The translations under genes and the position numbers were made by a program. Positions 1 through 9,831 of a DNA stretch of 64,000 nucleotides are shown here, one piece after another. The notes under the pieces are model-generated. The model did no database searches. It was not told the origin of the DNA and saw nothing but the letters and a program-made list of their open reading frames with translations. The DNA comes from CBDCYS01 sp965226245 (GTDB lineage Bacteria > Acidobacteriota > Terriglobia > Bryobacterales > UBA6623): assembly GCA_965226245.1 (NCBI GenBank), contig CBDDCL010000015.1:5146001-5210000 (forward strand), read 5' to 3'. How positions within the stretch are numbered: the first letter of the stretch is position 1; every line of letters begins with the position of its first letter.

Positions 1-476
1 TTCTCCGGATGCAGCGGCTGGGCGGCCAGAATCCGGTGAACCGTCGCTTTAGCCGCTTGGGCCAGGGCCGGATAGCCCGCTTCCACGGCATGCTGGCGGA
101 CGTGCCGCGCGAGCGCGCTGCGGGTCCACAACTCGGCGGCGTATCCCAGTTCCTTGGGTTTGCAGCAGGCCAAGTGCACCACCCAGGCCTTGGCCTCTTC
201 GCTAATGCGGGGCTCGTAGGGACGATGATAGGCGTCCTTGAGGGCCGCTTCCACCCCCATGGCGAGGGCTCGCTCGATCCATTTGGCAACGCTCTTGCGG
301 GTCATCTTCACGGCCCGCATAATCTCGGCGATGGTCTCGCCGCCATGATAACGCCACAGAATCTCGGCGCGTTGCACCTCCCGAGCCGGAGCCTTGCGGG
401 AACGACGCAGCCGCTTCAGATGTTGCACCTCTTCGGGAGTGAGAACCAGTGGGGGACGCTTCGATTTTCCTGCCAT
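1..476 (-). CDS. IS630-like transposase, N-terminal part (runs off left edge)
   Basis: The reading frame starts at an ATG at 476 on the minus strand and stays open to the window edge, giving about 158 residues. The first third contains a helix-turn-helix arrangement (GGETIAEIMRAVKMTRKSV), followed by a winged-helix-like segment with KPKELGYAAELWT. That order is typical of IS630-family transposases, which bind the element ends before the DDE domain. The catalytic domain lies outside the window, so function cannot be judged. The A/T-rich stretch at 477-535 upstream may hold the terminal repeat. Family assignment is by recalled motif pattern. Confidence 0.7.
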   Translation of the reverse strand, partial: MAGKSKRPPLVLTPEEVQHLKRLRRSRKAPAREVQRAEILWRYHGGETIAEIMRAVKMTRKSVAKWIERALAMGVEAALKDAYHRPYEPRISEEAKAWVVHLACCKPKELGYAAELWTRSALARHVRQHAVEAGYPALAQAAKATVHRILAAQPLHPE

Positions 477-527
477 GCAACCAGTCTAGCAAAAAACATT
501 GTCCTATGGTTATGTTTTAATGAAACG

Positions 528-947
528 TTATACTAGTCTCTTCAGTCTGACCTTTTCAATGGCGTTGGTGATAGCCCGATAGAGGGTCTTCGGCGTCATG
601 ACCTCGGGCGCCACGGCATCTTTGATCATGTAATCCTGTGCGCCCCGTTTCATCGCCTCGACCGCCACTGCCTCGTTGCCAGCGCCGGTAAGAACGATGA
701 TAGGAACGTCATTGCCGAGCGTGCGAATCGAAGCGAGCACCTCCAGACCATCGTGTTCTCCGAGACGATAGTCGAGCAACAGGCAATCGGTCTTCTCCGC
801 GGCCAAGGCTTGCTGACCACTCTCCGCGTCCAAGCAGTGAGCGAATTCAACCTGAAATTCGGGAATCTTGTTCAAGAGACGCCGCAGGAGTTCAGCATCC
901 GCGGGGTTGTCGTCGATCAGCAGAATCTTCAGTGTTTGCCCGCTCAT
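528..947 (-). CDS. Single-domain response regulator (CheY-like)
   Basis: A 139-residue receiver domain with no output domain. The acidic pair sits in LIDDNPADAE near residues 11-12, the phospho-acceptor Asp in LLLDYRLGE near residue 59, the Thr in IIVLTGAG, and the Lys in YMIKDAV. All residues needed for phosphoryl transfer are present. It lies 3 bp from a second receiver protein and a histidine-kinase remnant, all on the minus strand, so it was probably part of a multi-component phosphorelay. With the neighbouring kinase destroyed, its phosphodonor is unknown. The start is the ATG at 947. Confidence 0.88.
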   Translation of the reverse strand: MSGQTLKILLIDDNPADAELLRRLLNKIPEFQVEFAHCLDAESGQQALAAEKTDCLLLDYRLGEHDGLEVLASIRTLGNDVPIIVLTGAGNEAVAVEAMKRGAQDYMIKDAVAPEVMTPKTLYRAITNAIEKVRLKRLV

Positions 948-949
948 GG

Positions 950-1417
950 CTAGTCGCCTGTGTGGGGAGGGAGCACAACGAGCTTCAGCCAGTAGGCGCC
1001 CAATTGCTCCAAGGCGGCGACGAAGGCGTGGACCTCGATGGGCTTCTGGATGAATGAGTTGCAGCCCAGCTTGTAGCTCCGCACGACGTCCTCTTCCTGC
1101 CGCGACGTAGTGAGCACGACGACGGGAATGGTGTCCAGGTTAGAGTCAGCCTTCATACGCTCAAGAACCTGTTTCCCGTCGAGCCTTGGCATGTTCAAGT
1201 CCAACAGAACGAGGTCAGGCTCAGGGCACGCTGCCCGGTCCGTGAACTTCTCGCGCTGAAGGAGATAATCCATCGCTTCCTCGCCATCCGAGACAACGCG
1301 CAAGTCACACTGAATCACACCCCTAGCGAGTGCCCGACGGGTGAGGTTCTGGTCAGCCGGATTGTCTTCAACCAGCAAGACGGTCGCGGCACGAACTTGC
1401 TCGCCTCGCTGCATCAT
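950..1417 (-). CDS. Rcp1-type response regulator
   Basis: A 155-residue receiver domain close to the Rcp1 group that partners phytochrome-like or PAS histidine kinases. Visible motifs are LLVEDNPADQNLTRRAL, the acceptor Asp in LVLLDLNMPRLDG, VVVLTTSRQEEDV for the switch Thr, and FIQKPIEV for the conserved Lys-Pro. The long loop between the first acidic pair and the acceptor is characteristic of this subgroup. Its start overlaps the end of the upstream kinase remnant by 4 bp (ATGA-type), showing the two once formed a translationally coupled unit. Confidence 0.88.
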   Translation of the reverse strand: MMQRGEQVRAATVLLVEDNPADQNLTRRALARGVIQCDLRVVSDGEEAMDYLLQREKFTDRAACPEPDLVLLDLNMPRLDGKQVLERMKADSNLDTIPVVVLTTSRQEEDVVRSYKLGCNSFIQKPIEVHAFVAALEQLGAYWLKLVVLPPHTGD

Positions 1418-1705
1418 GATTGCTCCAATTCCTTACCGGCGTTTGGGAGGGTGAACTTGAAATGAGCGCCTTCGGCGGGTCTCGATTCCACCCAAGTCCT
1501 GCCCCCGTGGCGCTCAACGCTTTTGCGGCAGATGGCCAGCCCGATGCCCGTCCCTGGATACTCGGTGAGCCCATGCAAACGTTTGAAGGGCTCGAAAATC
1601 TGCTCGGCATATTCTAGCTTGAGCCCAATTCCGTTATCGCGAACACCCAGTGTCCAAACATCGCCGGTTTGCTGCACCGTCGTTTGGGCTTGCCCCCTGG
1701 GGTGA
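1414..1705 (-). pseudogene. Histidine kinase, C-terminal ATPase fragment
   Basis: Only the end of a HATPase_c domain remains. The G1 box is VRDNGIGLKLEYAEQIFEPF and the G2 box is GTGIGLAICRKSVERHGG, followed by the usual C-terminal end of PAS-type kinases. The N box, the phospho-accepting His domain and all sensor domains are missing. The open frame continues upstream to 1938, but that part belongs to the 3' flank of an IS3-like element and has no kinase similarity. The gene was therefore cut by that insertion near 1705. It can still bind neither substrate nor signal. Confidence 0.85.
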
Positions 1706-1941
1706 GACAAATAGTTTAGACACAGTTGACCGTTCGCTGGTTTTTGCTGGCCAGCGGCGGCCCTTTGCTTCATAATAGCTCCCGGTTGGTGAAGCGGAGG
1801 CGGGCTCTGCGGGAGCGCAACCCGCCAAGGAATAACCAACTGGAAACTCATCGAGACGATGGGCCGGGGCGTGAAGCCGTCCGCTTCGCGCCCCACTCCT
1901 GCACAAACCCAGTCCATCGGATCGAAAGATTTCCCCATGCC
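1702..1941 (-). mobile_element. IS3-family element, 3' non-coding end
   Basis: About 240 bp between the stop of the IS3-type transposase frame and the kinase fragment. It ends near 1702-1722 with the sequence TGTCTAAACTATTTGTCTCA on the minus strand, which resembles an IS3-type terminal repeat. No matching left terminus is found upstream because the 5' half of this element has been replaced by an IS1182-type fragment. The boundary is an estimate. Confidence 0.5.
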
Positions 1942-3110
1942 TCAGAAAACTCCTTCCGCCACTGCCGCCGAATCCGCTGGCGGCGCTCCCAGCTTCTGCT
2001 CGAACTCCGCCGGCGGACAATAGCCCAGCGCTGAATGCAAGCGCTTCTCGTTGTACACCTTCTCGAGAAAGCGTCCGATCGATGCGCGCGCTTCGGCCAG
2101 GTCGCGGTACTCCGAGCGGTAGACCTCCTCGTACTTCAGCGTCTTCATGAAAGACTCCGCTTTGGCATTGTCGTAGGGATTGGCTTTGCGGCTCATGCTG
2201 ATGGCGATTTCGTGCTGCTGCAATAAATCGACGTAATCGTTGGCGGCATACTGCACCCCGCGGTCGGAGTGATGCGCCAGCCCCGCACCCGGCCGCCGCT
2301 GATTGAGTGCCATCCGTAACGCGGCGATCGTCAGCTTCCCTTCCAGCGTGTCCTCCAGCGCCCAGCCGACCACCCGCCGCGAGTAAGCATCTAGAATCAC
2401 CGCCAGGTAAACGAACTCCCAGGCCAGCCGGATATAGGTGATATCAGCCACCCAGAGCTGGTCCAAACCGCTCAGGACGATCTCACGGGCCAGATTGGGA
2501 TAGACGGTCAGCCCGTGACGCGAGTCGGTGGTCAGCACGAATTTCCGCCGCCGCAAACACAGCAGATTGTCCTCCCGCAGAATGCGCTGCACCTTCTTGG
2601 GATTGATCACCCAGCCGCGGCGCCGCAACTCGGCGGTGATGCGTGGCCGCCCGTAGTCGACCGCAATCGTGCCGCCTTTCAACAGCCCCTGCTTGGCGAG
2701 CAATTGCAGCACCCAGGTGAACACTTGGCGGTGCGTTTCGACGTCGATCAGGCGGCGGCTGCGCGAGATCGTCGAATGATCGGGCGTGGATTCGTCGAGC
2801 TCGATGGCGAGAAAGCGCCGCAGCGAGATCGAATCGGCCAGGCGCCAAGCGATGCCGCGCTCGCTGTCGATGCCTTCCAGATAACCGATCAGCAGGCAGC
2901 GGAAGTAGCTGCCGGGCGTCAGCGAGGGACGGCCCATGTGCGCCGCCTAGAACTTCTCGCAGCGCTGTTCGGCGAAGTCGTCAAAGCCGTGCTCGTCGAG
3001 CAGCTCGTTGAGCCTGCGATAAAACGGGTGGGCCGCTGTGTGGGGCAGATCCGCGGCGGCGACCCACAGCCCTTTCTGGCGCTGCCGCCGGTTGCGTCGT
3101 CCCATTGCCA
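1942..3110 (-). pseudogene. Chimeric transposase: IS1182-type N-terminus fused to IS3-type OrfB
   Basis: From the ATG at 3110 the frame reads an IS1182/IS5-type N-terminus (MGRRNRRQRQKGLWVAAADL), hits a TAG at 2949-2947 where the family normally has Tyr (KF-stop-AAHMGRPSL), and continues to the first DDE aspartate region (KGGTIAVD) near 2660. There it passes in frame into an IS3-family OrfB rve domain (ITAELRRRGW, DQLWVADITYIR, HHSDRGVQYA, NPYDNAKAESFMKTLK). The open frame after the TAG (1942-2937) is 331 codons. Neither transposase is complete: the IS1182 catalytic core and the IS3 OrfA and OrfB start are gone. Confidence 0.85.
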
Positions 3111-3116
3111 TAAAAT

Positions 3117-4139
3117 GGGGTATTTAGTTGACTCCAGTAGCCACAATATGTTGTGGTTGGGGGCATGAAGGAGGACTACCCCCGAAACCTCGTCGAGTTG
3201 GAAGCTCGATTCTCGACCGAGGAGGCGTGCCGGGAGTACCTGCTGAAGCTGCGCTGGCCGGAGGGGTTCGTGTGCCCGCGCTGTGGGATCCAGTCCTCAT
3301 GGGCCAGCAAACGCAATCTGCTGCTCTGCGCCGACTGCGGTTACCAGGCCTCGGTGACGGCGGGCACGATTTTCCAGGACACCCGCAAGCCCTTGACGTT
3401 GTGGTTCCGGGCGGCTTGGTGGGTGACAACGCAAAAAGGCGGGGCCAGCGCGCTGGAGTTGCAGCGGGTCTTGGGTTTGGGTAGCTATGTAACCGCCTGG
3501 ACCTGGCTGCACAAGTTCCGCCGCGCCATGGTGCGCCCCGGTCGCAATCGGCTGGTCGGCCGGGTGGAGGTGGACGAAACGTATGTGGGCGGAGTCGAAG
3601 AGGGCGTCCGAGGTCGCGAAATGGTTGGCAAAGCGTTAGTTGCGGTTGCTGCCGAGGAGGATGGGCGCGGTATGGGTCGCATCCGGCTCCGTCGGATCGC
3701 GGATGCCTCAGCGGCGAGCTTGGAAGCCTTTGTCGAAGAAGCTATCCAACCTGGCAGCCTCGTGCACACCGACGGCTGGGAAGGCTATGCGGGATTGGAG
3801 AACAAAGGATACCGCCATGAAGTCACCGTGCTGCGCGGGAAGCGGCAATCGGCGAGTAAGCTGCTGCCGAGAGTCCATCGTGTCGCCTCTCTGCTAAAGC
3901 GCTGGCTGTTGGGGACCCACCAGGGGGCTGTCAGTCACGAGTATTTGGACTACTACCTGGACGAGTTCACGTTCCGCTTCAACCGGCGGACCTCACGGTC
4001 GCGCGGCAAACTTTTCTATCGCCTCCTCCAGCAGGCGGTCGCCGCCGACCCTGCTCCCTATAAGACAATGGTCGAGGCCACCAGGGCCGGCACCCCCACC
4101 CCCAAGATGTAGTGGCTACTGGAGTCAACTAAATACCCC
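3117..4139. mobile_element. IS1595-family insertion sequence, apparently intact
   Basis: A 1.02-kb element bounded by perfect 28-bp inverted repeats at 3117-3144 and 4112-4139 (left end GGGGTATTTAGTTGACTCC). The words ATTGCCATAAAA lie just outside both ends, consistent with a target-site duplication or with insertion beside a repeat. The exact duplication length is not resolvable because the flanking C/G runs merge with the termini. It carries one transposase gene and sits just upstream of the start codon of the older IS1182-type gene. Confidence 0.9.
3165..4112 (+). CDS. IS1595-family transposase
   Basis: About 315 residues. An N-terminal zinc ribbon (FVCPRCGIQSSW, LLLCADCGY) is followed by a DDE-type domain with VEVDETYVGG for the first aspartate, LVHTDGWEGY for the second, and the C-terminal EFTFRFNRRTSR segment typical of ISXO2-like enzymes. 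The ATG at 3165 is preferred over the upstream GTG at 3153. The TAG stop overlaps the first base of the right inverted repeat. Length and motifs are complete, so it is probably active. Confidence 0.92.
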   Translation: MKEDYPRNLVELEARFSTEEACREYLLKLRWPEGFVCPRCGIQSSWASKRNLLLCADCGYQASVTAGTIFQDTRKPLTLWFRAAWWVTTQKGGASALELQRVLGLGSYVTAWTWLHKFRRAMVRPGRNRLVGRVEVDETYVGGVEEGVRGREMVGKALVAVAAEEDGRGMGRIRLRRIADASAASLEAFVEEAIQPGSLVHTDGWEGYAGLENKGYRHEVTVLRGKRQSASKLLPRVHRVASLLKRWLLGTHQGAVSHEYLDYYLDEFTFRFNRRTSRSRGKLFYRLLQQAVAADPAPYKTMVEATRAGTPTPKM

Positions 4140-4201
4140 ATTGCCATAAAACAATAATACACCAAGATGTTTTAATTGTAAAGTATTTTATGTATTCTTG
4201 T

Positions 4202-4221
4202 ACTTTTACCACGGGCTGCTA
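4202..4221 (+). repeat. Single end of a MITE-like repeat (CCACGGGCTGCTA family)
   Basis: ACTTTTACCACGGGCTGCTA here matches the right terminus of the repeat at 59532-59686 in 17 or more positions. Only one end is present; the rest may have been displaced by the neighbouring insertions. The surrounding 4140-4330 stretch is unusually A/T-rich and probably holds the act promoter, but no convincing -35/-10 pair was identified. Confidence 0.5.
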
Positions 4222-4330
4222 GGTCCAACAAGAATTTAGGGTTCCTTTTAAGAACGGGCCCAACTCGGTCGAAACGTTTCTTGCCGGCAGTCGTCGCGGT
4301 ACGACTGGCTGCCGGGAAGCACTAATACCG

Positions 4331-4978
4331 ATGGGCCAAATATTTTCTCAGTCGACCGACCGGGTCTTGCGCATCAGCGCCGTTGCGGTTGCCGCGGGCG
4401 TGATTGGCACGGTCAGCCTGCTCGCCTATCTCGGACGGCCGGAGATCACAGACGCAGGTTATCAACCTAAGCAGCCTGTTCCTTTCAGCCACAAGCTTCA
4501 CGCGGGCAACCTCGGGATGGATTGCCGCTACTGTCACTCGACGGTTGAACTTGGGGCGCACGCGGCGATCCCGGCCACGGAAATCTGCATGAACTGCCAC
4601 AAGCGCGTGCGGGCGGAGAGTCCGCTGCTGGCGGCGGTGCGCGCGAGCGCCGCGAATGACACGCCGGTTCCTTGGGTGCGTGTTCACAAACTGCCCGAGT
4701 ACGCGTACTTCAACCACCAGGCACACCTCTCCGCCGGCGTGAACTGCGTGAGCTGCCACGGACGCGTTGATCAGATGGCGGAAGTGCGGCAAGTGGCCCC
4801 GTTGAGCATGGGCTGGTGTCTGGACTGCCATCGCGATCCAGCAGTGAACGTTCGTCCGGCGGAGTTCATTACAAAGCTCGACTGGCAGGCTCCGCGCGAT
4901 GCGGCGGAGATTGGACGCGAGATCATTGCGGCCAAGGGAATCTCGCCTCCGGAGCACTGTTCGGGGTGTCATCGATGA
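4331..4978 (+). CDS. actA: ACIII subunit ActA, pentahaem cytochrome c
   Basis: 215 residues. One N-terminal membrane anchor or signal segment (about residues 13-34) is followed by five CXXCH haem c sites at about residues 65 (CRYCH), 86 (CMNCH), 139 (CVSCH), 163 (CLDCH) and 210 (CSGCH). This is the pattern of the periplasmic pentahaem subunit that passes electrons from quinol to cytochrome c or oxidase in alternative complex III. The gene is intact. It overlaps the start of actB by ATGA, showing the usual act operon order. Its partners in this locus are broken, so a working complex from here is unlikely. Confidence 0.92.
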   Translation: MGQIFSQSTDRVLRISAVAVAAGVIGTVSLLAYLGRPEITDAGYQPKQPVPFSHKLHAGNLGMDCRYCHSTVELGAHAAIPATEICMNCHKRVRAESPLLAAVRASAANDTPVPWVRVHKLPEYAYFNHQAHLSAGVNCVSCHGRVDQMAEVRQVAPLSMGWCLDCHRDPAVNVRPAEFITKLDWQAPRDAAEIGREIIAAKGISPPEHCSGCHR

Positions 4979-7556
4979 GCGTCCGTAGTTTGAAGAGTCC
5001 CGCGCAGGGGCATGACTCGATGAGGGAAAAGGCCCTGCAGTTGACCGGACGCGAGCACTGGCGCAGCCTGGATCAGCTTGCCGGCAGCGAGGAGTTTCGG
5101 GGCTGGGTCGAGCGGGAGTTTCCCGAGAACGCAACCGAGCTGAGCGAACCTTCCCGGCGGGGCGTGCTCAAGTTGATGGCGGCGTCGTTGGGGCTGGCGG
5201 GTCTGACGGCTTGCCGGTGTCCGGTCGAGCGGATTCTGCCGTTCAGCCGGGGAGTCGAGGATGTGATTCCCGGCCAGGCGGTCTACTACGCCACGTCGAT
5301 GCCCCTGGGCGGAGTTTCGACCGGGCTGCTGGTGGAGTCCAACGACGGGCGTCCGACGAAGATCGAAGGAAACCCGAAACATCCGTCGAGTTTGGGAGCC
5401 TGTTCCGCCTACGCGCAGGCGTCGGTGCTGGGGGTTGTATGATCCCGACCGTTCACAGGCTGTTTACCGCGAAGGGAAGCGGTCGAGTTGGGAAGATTTT
5501 CAGGCGTTCGCCGGGCCTCATTTCTCGGGCTTGGGGGGACGGGGTGGGGCTGCGGATCTTGAGCGAGCCCGTCTCGTCGCCTTCGCTCGAAGCTGTCCGG
5601 TCTCATGTGCTGCGGAAGTTCCCGAAAGCGAAGTGGGCGGAGTATGCGCCTCTTGACTCGAGTGCTGCGAAGGCCGGGTGCGAGATCGCTTTCGGCAAAC
5701 AGGCCGGGCCGCGATTGGTTCCGCGGTTTGCCTTCGACAAGGCAGACGTGATCTTGTCGCTCGACCACGATTTTCTTGGTCTGGACGAGCCGACAACGAT
5801 TCCGACTCGGGAGTTTTCGCGGCGGCGGCGGGTGACGTCCGAGAAGGATTCGATGAATCGGCTCTACGTCGTGGAGGCGCAGTATTCGGTGACTGGCGCG
5901 ATGGCGGACCACCGGCTGTGGATGAGGCTGGGGGATATGCCCGCGTTTGCCGAGGCTCTTGCGGAGGAGCTGGGGCTGCTGCCGCTGCAGCTGAGGGTCT
6001 TGAACAATGGGCAGAGCAAGGAGGAGCGTTGGGTTTCAGCCCTGGCACGGGACCTGAAAGCGAACGCCGGACGGTGCTTGGTGGTTACCGGTCCGAGGCA
6101 GCCCGCAGCGGTTCATGCGCTGACTTATTGGATCAACGAAGCGCTGGGGAACCTTGGGGAGACGGTCTTCTTCGCTGAAACTCCGGGGGTCGCAGACACC
6201 CAACCGCTGGAAGAACTCGTAGCCGAGATGGATGGGTGGCTAGTCGAAACGCTCGTTGTCCTCGGCGGAAACCCGGTCTACAACGCGTCGGCGGACTTGG
6301 ATTTCGCCGCCAAGCTCCAGAAAGTCGCCAACACGATTCATCTGGGGCCCGAGCGGGACGAAACGGCCGTGCTTTGCCAGTGGCATCTGCCCGAGGCGCA
6401 TTACCTCGAGTCCTGGGGAGATGGGAGAACGCACGACGGCACGGTGACGCTGCAGCAGCCGCTGATCCAGCCGCTTTATGAGGGGAAGTCCGCAGCCGAA
6501 GTGCTGGCGATGGTCTCGGGATACAAGGACCAGCGCGGATACGACATCGTCCGCAATTACTGGCTTTCGCAATGGGATTCGGCTGACGGCGAAAAGACCT
6601 GGCGGCGATGCCTTCACGACGGCCTGTCGCCGGACACCGCCTATCCGACCGCCGCACTGCCGAAACTGGACGCGAAGGCAGTCCGGGCAGCGCTGCAGGC
6701 GACCCCCGCGAATTCAGACGGCATCGAGATAGGCTTCTACCCTGACAGCGGCGTCTACGACGGGAGGTTCGCTAACAACGGCTGGCTGCAAGAAGCTTCC
6801 GACCCGATGACGAAGCTGACGTGGGACAACGCCGCACTCATGAGTGCGGCGACCGCGCGCACACTTGATGTCGAGTCAGGCGATGTGATTGCGATCGAGA
6901 CCGATGCCCGCGAAACGACAATGCCGGTGTTCATCCAGCCGGGCCATGCGGACCGCTCGATTTCGCTGGCCCTCGGCTATGGACGGACGCAGTGCGGCCG
7001 GGTGGGGCAGGCGGTCGGGGGGGAACGCTTATCTAATCCGAACGGCTGAAGGAGCCGGTTTTCTTCAGGGCGCGCGGGTTCGAAAGACGGGGCGGAAGCA
7101 TGTCCTGGCATCGACTCAAGAGCACCAGAGCATGGAGGGGCGTCCGCTGGTTCGCGAGGCGACGCTTGAAGACTACACGGAGCATCCCAACTTCGCCACT
7201 GAAGCGGTCGAGCATCCGCCGCTGCTGTCGCTCTATGAAGAGCCTTCTTACGACCAAGGCTATCAGTGGGGGATGGCGATTGATCTAAATTTTTGCGTCG
7301 GCTGCAACGCCTGCCTGGTCGCTTGCCAGTCGGAGAACAACATTCCGGTTGTCGGCAAAGACGAAGTCCTGCGAGGGCGCGAGATGCATTGGATTCGGCT
7401 GGACCGCTACTACGCCGGCGATCCCGAAGACCCGCAAGCCGCGTTTCGAAACTGAAAGGGCAAAACCGTGACTATGCCATGCTGGGCGGGCTGAACACGA
7501 AACCGCGCACGACTTATCTGGCCAAGCTGCGCAACCCGAATCCGGAGCTGACTTAG
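4975..7556 (+). pseudogene. actB: ACIII subunit ActB (molybdopterin-like/iron-sulfur), broken
   Basis: Similarity to ActB runs across three frames. Frame 1 starts at the ATG 4975 (EPSRRGVLKLMAAS region) and stops at 5442. A G-run of five instead of four near 5430 shifts the frame. A G-run one base short near 5535 shifts it back out, and a G-run one base too long near 7020 shifts it again. The middle reads as the catalytically inactive molybdopterin-oxidoreductase-like domain. Near 7440 the ferredoxin-like part keeps only its first cluster motif (CVGCNACLVACQ) and then jumps to the extreme C-terminus (NTKPRTTYLAKLRNPNPELT), so roughly 200-250 residues with the remaining cysteine motifs are missing. 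Confidence 0.88.
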
Positions 7557-7559
7557 CCG

Positions 7560-8472
7560 ATGTCCGATCTTGCTGTCCATCCCTTGGCTCCCGGCGACGC
7601 GCTGGCCGAACTGAGCCCGCCGCTCGTTGAAGGACGGCCGAGCAACGCCAAGGTGACCGATGACGTGGCCGGCGTGACGGAGCGGAAGGTTCCTCGCGCC
7701 TGGTATGTCGCCATTTCGATTTCCGGCGTGATGACGCTGATGCTGATCGGCATGCTGGCGCACCAGGTCATCACCGGCGTCGGCGTATGGGGCAACAACG
7801 CGCCGGTGTTTTGGGGCTGGCCGATCACGAACTTCGTGTTCTGGGTCGGCATCGGGCACGCCGGGACGCTGATCTCAGCCGTGCTGTTCCTGTTCCGGCA
7901 GCGCTGGCGCACCTCCATCAACCGCTTCGCCGAAGCGATGACGCTGTTCGCCGTCGCCTGCGCGGCAATCTTCCCCGTATTTCACGTGGGCCGGGTTTGG
8001 CGGGCCTGGCGGGCCTATTGGCTGCTGCCGCTGCCCAACAGCATGGATATGTGGCCCAACTTCCGAAGCCCGCTGCTGTGGGACGTGTTTGCGGTGGGCA
8101 CCTACGCAATGGTGTCGGCCATGTTTTGGTACGTCGGCCTGATTCCCGACTTGGCGACGATGACCGCGCCAAGACGCCCCGGCGGCGGCGCATCTTCGGT
8201 TTTCTGAGCCTCGGATGGCGCGGGCCGAATCGCCAGTGGCGCCACTACGAGAAGGCCTATCTGCTGCTGGCGGGGCTGTCGACGCCGCTGGTGCTTTCGG
8301 TCCACAACATTGTGAGTTTCGATTTCGCGGTGGCGGTGATCCCGGGGTGGCACACGACGATTTTCCCGCCCTACTTCGTGGCAGGTGCGATCTTCTCCGG
8401 GTTTGCCATGGTCGTGACGCTGATGGTCGTCCTTCGCTGGGTCTTTGACCTGCAGCATCTGGTGACGATCGC
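7560..8472 (+). pseudogene. actC: ACIII subunit ActC (NrfD-like), 3'-truncated and frameshifted
   Basis: The ATG at 7560 follows actB by 3 bp. The first 200 residues match the NrfD-like quinol-binding membrane subunit (VPRAWYVAISISG, FWVGIGHAGTLISAVLFLFRQ, FPVFHVGRVWRAWRAYW). A frameshift near 8160 (after DLATM) moves similarity to the next frame, which continues through WHTTIFPPYFVAGAIFSGF to VFDLQHLVT at about 8465. There the sequence jumps into actF. The last transmembrane helices of ActC are absent. Confidence 0.85.
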
Positions 8473-9359
8473 GCTTTTGGGTTGCATGATCTTTATCACT
8501 GGTCGCACGCCGAGGCGGTTGCCAATGACCATTTGCTACAAGGCAAACAGCCCTACCTGAACGAACCTTTCTTTCTGGCGCGCGCCGGTTTCTATTTCCT
8601 GATTTGGGTTGTGCTCAGCCGCAAGCTTTGCGGCCACTTATCGGCGCAGGATGCGACTGGAGACGTCAAACACACTTGGTCGGCGCGGCGCTGGAGCTCC
8701 CCGGGTATTCTGCTGATGTTCGTCACCGTGACGTTTGCCTCGTTCGACTGGTTGATGTCGCTTGACCCGCACTGGTATTCGACGATCTTCGGCATCTACT
8801 TCTACTCCGGCGGCGGTCTCGGGTTTATGGCGGCGATGATTCTGATCGCACTCGCACTGCGCCGGGCGGGCGTGCTGGCCGACGCGATTCACTCCGAGCA
8901 CTACCACGACCTGGGCAAGTGGCTATTCGCGCTGACAGTCTTTTGGACTTACATCGCGTTTTCGCAATACATGCTCATCTGGTACGCCAATATCCCGAGG
9001 AAACGATTTGGTTCCGGCACCGCATGGAAGGCAGTTGGATGGGTGTCACGCAACTGCTGGTTTTCGGGCATTTCCTGTTTCCGTTCCTGTTCTTGATGCC
9101 GCGTGCCGTGAAGAGAAGCCTGCCATGGCTGGCGGTGATGGCGTCCTGGCTGCTGGCGATGCACTACATGCATCTCTATTGGATCGTGATGCCGACCCTG
9201 GACAAACACGGCGCGCATTTTCACTGGCTTGACGTGAGCACATTCGTTGCCGTCGGCAGTGCATTCGCGTATGCGTTTTGGTCGCGGTTGCGGGGGCGGG
9301 CGCTTGCACCGGTGGGCGATCCGCGCTTCGAGCGGTCGCTGAAGTTTCAGAACGCTTAG
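8473..9359 (+). pseudogene. actF: ACIII subunit ActF, 5'-truncated and frameshifted
   Basis: The segment from LYHWSHAEAVANDHLLQGK onward matches the C-terminal two-thirds of ActF, the second integral-membrane quinol-binding-type subunit, including FDWLMSLDPHWYSTIFG and HYMHLYWIVMPTL. A one-base loss near 9000 (NIPRKR instead of NIPEET) splits it between 8482-9096 and 8919-9359. The 5' end is fused to actC, so actD, actE and the start of actF have been deleted together. Confidence 0.85.
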
Positions 9360-9372
9360 GAGGACGATCGGC

Positions 9373-9831
9373 ATGTCCCAGACGATAGTTGGCGAACCGG
9401 CGGTGGATCGCAAAGTGGAGGAGACGGAAGTGAACGATTCGCAATCGCTCGTTGCCAGTCACGCCGCTGAGCAACACGCCCGGTACGACCGCACCGGGCC
9501 CACGATGGGAGCGATAGCTCTGTGGGGCCTCGTCATCATCGTGTCGCTGATCGCTGTCGTTTTAGGCGTCCAGTCGTATTTCGACAGTGTGAATCAGCGG
9601 CAAGTCTTCACGCGAGTCGTGCAGCCTGTCGCCGAGGACCTGACGGATATTCGGACCAAAGAGAACGCGCGGTTGCATTCTTACCGGTGGGTTGATGCGG
9701 ACGCTGGCGTCGTACGTTTGCCGATTGAGCGCGGGATGGAGCTCTTGGCGGCGGAGTTTGCGGCCGGCGAACTTCGGTATTCGACGGAGCCGGCGCCGGT
9801 GAAGAAACCGGATTTGGAGCCGCGACCGTGA
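9373..9831 (+). CDS. Single-pass membrane protein of the respiratory cluster, unknown function
   Basis: 152 residues with one strong transmembrane segment (about residues 47-69, MGAIALWGLVIIVSLIAVVL) after a polar N-terminus, then a periplasmic domain with LPIERGMELLAAEF. Comparable small proteins occur between ACIII and SCO genes in acidobacterial clusters, but I cannot name a family. A Shine-Dalgarno-like AGGAGGA precedes the start. The last codons (LEPRP-stop) lie inside a large palindrome at 9816-9934, so the native C-terminus was probably rewritten by that insertion. Confidence 0.65.
   Translation: MSQTIVGEPAVDRKVEETEVNDSQSLVASHAAEQHARYDRTGPTMGAIALWGLVIIVSLIAVVLGVQSYFDSVNQRQVFTRVVQPVAEDLTDIRTKENARLHSYRWVDADAGVVRLPIERGMELLAAEFAAGELRYSTEPAPVKKPDLEPRP

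Noticed and set aside
5211..7049. 612-codon frame of actB as an independent gene with its own start
   Set aside because: Its first 100 residues are out of frame with ActB similarity; it is the middle of a frameshifted gene.
4975..9359. Programmed frameshifting as an explanation for the act lesions
   Set aside because: Several shifts in different directions plus large deletions in one operon cannot be rescued by recoding.
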